Source: Megascapheus bottae
Lineage: Eukaryota > Chordata > Mammalia > Rodentia > Geomyidae
Direction of reading: 5' to 3'
Length of the DNA: 64,000 nt
Assembly (NCBI GenBank): GCA_024803745.1
Contig: JANJXV010000013.1
Span: 10,540,001 to 10,604,000 of the forward strand
How positions within the stretch are numbered: the stretch's first letter is position 1; each line of letters begins with the position of its first letter. A program made the position numbers and the translations under genes. Below, one piece after another: positions 59,427 through 64,000 of the stretch. A model generated the notes under the pieces. It saw nothing but the letters and a program-made list of their open reading frames with translations, had not been told where the DNA came from and made no database searches.

Positions 59427-60055
59427 AGATGTCATTCTTGTTCAAAGACTAGAGAGATTATTCTTTGTTTCTCTGTACTTGTTGCCTTTTCTCTGGCCAG
59501 AGTTGAGACTTTTTTCTCTTTACCTGTGCTTTTAAGCATACTTCAATAGGTTGGTATTAGATTCTTTCTAGTTAATCTGCTTGCAGTTACTCTTCATTTT
59601 TTTGGCCAGGCTTTGGAGTTCTATAATCTGCTGGAGAGAGGGGGAGGAGGACGAGAGAGACTATATGCACTATATGCATGAATGAAAGGAGAAAAAGAGA
59701 CTGGGGCTTTAATTTAGGGTCTTACATTTGTAAATAAGAACTCTACCACACGAGCCATGCCCCATCTCTTGTTCTTTGGTTTGATTTTTGTGGTAGAATT
59801 TCAGTAACTTGTGCTCAGGCTGGGTTTGAATCATAGTCCTTGTATCTCTACCTACCCGGATGCTGGGATTATAGGCATATAACAGCACACCAATCCTTTT
59901 AATCCAAGAAGTGTATTCTTCATCTCTGAATTACATTTTTCATGTTTTACAGTTAAATTTAAATCTTTGAAAAATACCTTGCTAGTCTTATATATTTATT
60001 TTTCTCTTTCTTAAGCATATAGGATAGCTGTAATATAACATCCTTATTTTGCCTT

Positions 60056-60289
60056 TTTGTTTTTGTTGTTGTTGGTAGTGCGGCTTGAACTCTGGGCCTG
60101 GGCACGGTCCCTGAGCTCTTTAACTCAAGTCTAACACCCTACCCTTGAGCCATAGAGCCACTGCTGTGGTTAATTGGAGATGAGTCTCACAGATTTTAGT
60201 GCTTGGACTGGTTTTGAACCTACAATCCTCAAATCTCAACCTCCTGAGTAGCTAGGATTACAGGAGTGAGCTACTGTGCCCAGCTTGCT
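60056..60289 (-). repeat. 7SL-head SINE
   Basis: Antisense copy ending 515 bases before the GDPD4-like exon. Confidence 0.8.
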
Positions 60290-60804
60290 TGACATTTTTT
60301 AATCTGAAGCATATCTGATTGCTTGGCTGATTTCCCTTCCTCTCCCTTTGTACACTTTCATATGGATTGTGTTTTCCTGCTGATTTTCTTTTCTTTTGGG
60401 TACTGGGCATTGTTTGGCTTTGTTCCCAGACTGTCGTAACCTTTAATGTCTGGTTTTAATGTGTGTACTGCATGACTTTTCTCCACTACTGAGGCAATGC
60501 ACTTCTGAGAGTGCTACCCAAGGTCTCATGCAGTAAATGATATTTTGCTTGGACTGACAGCTGTTTCTTGCCTTATCTGAGCCTTGGATATTCTGTCACC
60601 TCCTTTGTGAGGGTCTTTTACAAGCCTTGGGGATTTCACAGGGCTGTACAGATAATATACATGTATAGACTCCAGTATACTATCCCTATTTGTAAGTTAT
60701 CTATTACTGTATTCATGTATTATTAGAATTTTCTGTTGAAGTTGAGCTTTAGTACATTAATTGGAGCCACTTGAGGTTCTGATTTTTTTCCCCTGTTCTT
60801 TCAG
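60290..60804 (+). other. Putative GDPD4 intron end
   Basis: Unique sequence without repeats, ending in the pyrimidine tract and CAG acceptor at 60784-60804. Confidence 0.5.
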
Positions 60805-61007
60805 CAAAAGGATGAATCATGGTTAAGGAGGTTAACAGGATTGAGCCCGGGGGAAAGTCAAGAGGATCGACAAAGAACGCTACTTCATGGATTACACACA
60901 TCTTCAATTACAGACGCTATATCACCTTCCTTACTGGCATCTACAGTTGTCACTGGGAATTCAGGCAGTGGGAAAAAACGGAACTTGGATCCTGTTGCTG
61001 CTCTCGG
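60805..61007 (+). CDS. GDPD4: Probable first coding exon of GDPD4 (GDE6-type phosphodiesterase)
   Basis: A strong acceptor (ttttttcccctgttctttcag) precedes a short leader, and an ATG at 60819 (aatcATGG) opens 63 codons to a weak donor GGGTAC (GT at 61008). The frame contains ITFLTGIYSCHWEFRQWEKT. LTGIYxCxW and YSCHW are N-terminal hallmarks just before the first membrane helix in GDE2 (GDPD5) and GDE3 (GDPD2). In human, GDPD4 is the next gene after PAK1 on the same strand, so position and orientation fit. Family members are multi-pass membrane enzymes with an extracellular glycerophosphodiester phosphodiesterase domain; none of that domain lies in this window. The donor is the weakest part of the model, because past 61007 the frame runs to a stop at 61055. 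A decayed exon remains possible. Confidence 0.58.
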
Positions 61008-61159
61008 GTACACTTTCATAGATATGAGCTGGGCGTGGCCATTAGAACTCACTAGAACGTCCAGGATGGAGGAGCCGAAGGCTGCATAATCCATGAAAGG
61101 ACTGTGTCACTCACAGAGCCAAGTAGAACTTACTGAACTAAGGATTTCCTGTCCTCATT

Positions 61160-61480
61160 TTTATTACCATCTTCTTCCTTGCGACCTTCTTTCTGTTCTC
61201 TTCCGTGTCCTCCCCATGGTCTTCCCCCTCCTCTTCCCTTTCCCCTCTTCCTTTCCTTTCCCCTTCCTCCTTCCATTTCCTCTCCTCTCCCCTAAGCCTT
61301 TGCCCTTCTTTTCCTACCCTCTTATCCCTCCTCCTTTCTTTCTGTCCTCTTTCTTCTCATTTCCCCCTTGTGTTCCTGTCTCCTTCTCCTCCTCTCCTTC
61401 CTTTTCTTTCTTCCTTTTTCTTCACTCCTTTCTTCCTCCCCCTTCACACCTCTCCCTTCTCCTCCTCCTCTTTTTTTGTG
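61160..61480 (+). repeat. Cryptic CT-rich stretch
   Basis: About 320 bases of irregular C/T-rich sequence after the GDPD4-like exon. It lacks a fixed unit; the long frames over it are low-complexity artefacts. Confidence 0.75.
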
Positions 61481-61577
61481 TGTGTGGTAGATTGTCAGGA
61501 CGTTGTCTATCATGGAGCTTCATCTCTAGCCCCTCACTCTAGGATTTTCTTTACCTTCTCCATACTGTCTCTTTTAT

Positions 61578-61680
61578 GCTTGTGTGTGCGCATGCGCACA
61601 TGTGTATGCATGCATGTGTGTAGGCATATATGCACATGCGTGTGTGTGCATGCATGCACGCACACAGGCACACACACATG
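61578..61680 (+). repeat. Alternating purine-pyrimidine stretch (TG/CA/GCATGC)
   Basis: TGTGTGCGCATGCGCACATG and related GT/CA/GC alternation over about 100 bases, a potential Z-DNA former. Confidence 0.8.
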
Positions 61681-61900
61681 TGCCAGTTCTGAGGCTTCAA
61701 CTCAGGATCTGGGTGTTGTCCCTGAGCATTTTTGCCCAGGTTAGCACTCTACCACTTGAGGCACAGCTCCGTTTTGAGCACTTTTCATGGTTAATTGATG
61801 AGTCTCACGACTTGCTGACCAGCCTGGCTTCAAATCGTGATCCTTAGATCTCAGCTTCCTGAGTAGCTAGGATTATGGACATAAGGCACCATGCCCAACA
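61681..61900 (-). repeat. 7SL-head SINE
   Basis: Its tail side merges into the alternating TG/CA stretch at 61578. Confidence 0.75.
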
Positions 61901-61917
61901 TTCATTTTCTTGTTTTG

Positions 61918-64000
61918 GGGTTTTTTTTTGTTTTGGGTTTTTTTCTTGTTTTTTTTTTTTTTTTTTTTTTTTTAAACTTATCAAAACACACCTGCACCAA
62001 AGTATTCAAAATTTTAAGGCAAGATGCTTGAAGAACTTAACACATTATATTCATATTGCCATACAAAAAAAACCATTAAAACAGGACCCAAAAGTTCTGC
62101 AAAATATATAAACCCACCCGGCTTCTTTGCATGAAAATACCACCCACAGAGCTCATAAAGTCTTACAAGTTATCTGGAGGCTCTAAATATAGTCTTCAAA
62201 CCAAATAACTCTATAGTTTTGATTGCAAATAAGATGGTTGATAAGAATAAGCCAATATAGAGATTTCATTTGAAGCATTTTATAGCAGAGTGAGCACTTT
62301 TGGAACTAATCCAGGCATTTCAAATGATAAAATCAGAAGAAAAAAGTTCATCTGTTGCAGATAGACTCTCCCCCACCAAATTTATCTCAATTGTGCAGAC
62401 ATTTTAGTTTTTCAAAAACTTCATAATTCTTATTTGAAATCACTAAATTATATATCTTTTAAAAAATGGAGTGACAGGCTGGGAGTTTGGCCTAGTGGTA
62501 GAGTGTTTGCCTGAATGCACAAAGACCTGGATTTGATTCCTCGGTACCACATATACATAGAAAAAGCCAGAAATTGTGTTGTGGCTCAAATGGTAGAGCT
62601 CTAGCCTTGAGAAAACCCAAGGACAGTGCTCAGGCCCTGAGTTCAAGGCCCAGGACTGGCAAAAAAAAAATGGAGTGACAGCAATACTATACTCAGTGAT
62701 ATGTGTTTCAGAGAGAAGCAGAACATCACATGATGTCCTGATGCATAAAAAAATTACAAACATACAAAACAAAGGGAAATACATTTTAAATTGTCAAGAT
62801 TATCTTGAACATTGGAGCCTCCATGACAAAAGGGAGATGGACTTGTCTGCTCTCAAGTTTTAATTAGTATCCACATAAAGAAAAATGAACACACAGCAAT
62901 CACAAATACTTTTTTATTTTTAATGGGCAAACAATTTGAAAATAGATCTCAATCTTCTTTTCAATTTAGTTTCAAATATTCTTCCAACTGCCTACTATTC
63001 TCTAAGTAAATAGGTACTTGATTATACTTTAAAATTATAGATAGAAAATGATAGAAATCTCAGAGAAGTTGTAAAAACTTTACAAGGTCACTTTCCAAAT
63101 CATTTGGAAAACCAATTTAAAATATTGACTGTCTCATCAACAGGTAATCATTCTGACTTTTGAGAAATGCTAATGCTACTTCCTAAAGCCTCCTCTAGTT
63201 TTCTTTATCTTGACAGGGTATTACATATTATCAACCAAGAAAGATTTGATTTAACAGGAAGCAAGCTTGTTGCATAAAACTGTATTCATAATATTGTATC
63301 TCAGAGAGCATTCTAATTCTCCCACTTCGTTTAAAATCAGACAAGCCTGAAAAGGTAGTTGAGATATGAGACTACGGGTTTTTTGGATAGCCACAAGCTT
63401 TCCATCTTTCTTTTGGAATAGGAGAGGGAATGAAGCTAGAAGGGAAGCTGATCATAAAGAAATGAGAGGAAAATGCATTTCTAAAACAAAATAAACACTA
63501 CTGTCATGTTGTGATCTACATCCTGAAGCAAAGGCTGGCTTGCATATCTCTGTACTTAGTATAAGCAATTTTTCCTTCCAAAATAAAATCTCAGTCATGG
63601 ACTATATACTGAATAGAACTTCCTTCATATCCATGAACCACACTGACCGCTAAATGGACCTTTATTATTTGATTCTACTTTCCAATTTATTCAAATGACA
63701 AGATGGCCCCCAAATACTCAGAGCCAAAAATAAAAATCACTGCTTTCAAATTAAAAATACAAGTCACTTCTACAGAAATAAACAGCTTATCAAGAGGCTA
63801 TTTTTCTTTCATATTATAGCTGACTGTAGTTTCAGGTAATTTATAAATGACCTTAAAACCTTATAAATGAGATGCACCAGACTACACCTATGTAAAATTG
63901 ATCATGTTTTAATTATTGGCTAAAAACATCTAAGACAGTAGCCCTGCATTAGAAAAATTAAGATTCCAAATACATTGCTACAGAATTTCACAATGAATGG
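61918..64000 (-). pseudogene. Probable retrocopy of an unidentified 3' UTR, minus strand
   Basis: A 50-base T-rich run (61918-61974) abuts about 2 kb of AT-rich unique sequence extending past the window edge. Read on the minus strand it ends in an A-tail and contains several AATAAA/ATTAAA-like hexamers, with no long reading frame. A SINE is inserted at 62478. I do not recognise the parent gene. An alternative is a genuine 3' terminal exon of a minus-strand gene, but the long A-run argues for retroposition. Confidence 0.5.
62478..62664 (+). repeat. IDL-Geo-type SINE in the 3'-UTR retrocopy
   Basis: Flanked by an exact 17-bp duplication, AAAAAATGGAGTGACAG (62461-62477, 62665-62681). Confidence 0.92.

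Noticed and set aside
60841..61089. Alternative 82-residue frame over the GDPD4-like exon
   Set aside because: It lacks the LTGIYSCHW motif. The frame starting at 60819 fits the GDE family and the acceptor; the alternative is the +1 shadow.
61093..61744. 149- and 179-residue Ser/Pro/Phe-rich frames
   Set aside because: Low-complexity CT-rich DNA followed by a SINE; no signal or domain.

Overview
This is mammalian nuclear DNA. It shows spliced coding exons with GT-AG introns, a poly(A) signal, and a dense load of retroposons. Two dimeric SINE families dominate. One has a tRNA-Ala/ID-like head joined to a second unit and matches the published IDL-Geo SINE, which as far as I recall is confined to geomyoid rodents (kangaroo rats, pocket mice, pocket gophers). 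The other has a 7SL/B1-like head joined to a very similar second unit. The host is therefore most likely a geomyoid rodent. That is an inference from repeats, not a measured identity.

Positions 1-38,050 hold the 3' half of PAK1 (p21-activated kinase 1) on the + strand. Ten coding exons can be joined without any frame break. Together they encode 386 residues, equivalent to human residues 160-545: the acidic/PIX-binding linker, the autophosphorylation region, the complete Ser/Thr kinase domain and the normal C-terminus. A 1.3-kb 3' UTR follows, with an AATAAA at 38,027. The GTPase-binding and autoinhibitory exons lie upstream of the window. Introns carry SINEs, a ~690-bp polypyrimidine tract, MIR/L2 relics, a MaLR-type LTR and two LTRs of one endogenous retrovirus group.

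Positions 38,050-60,800 are mostly intergenic repeats, including a long antisense L1 composite (about 48.9-57.1 kb) riddled with nested SINEs. The exception is 43.5-44.1 kb, a CpG-rich patch. It contains a ~21-bp-phased array of CACCC/GC boxes, a perfect palindrome overlapping an octamer motif, and a strong splice donor; it is a candidate promoter plus first exon.

At 60,805 a strong splice acceptor opens an exon with an ATG and a reading frame containing the LTGIYxCxW motif of the GDE2/GDE3/GDE6 glycerophosphodiester phosphodiesterases. I read it as the first coding exon of GDPD4, which in human is the next gene after PAK1 on the same strand. The last 2 kb (61.9-64.0 kb) look like a minus-strand retrocopy of an unidentified 3' UTR. 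I found no new enzymatic or defence system. The most novel-looking signals are the phased CACCC array, the SINE module shuffling and the serial re-use of one insertion target.
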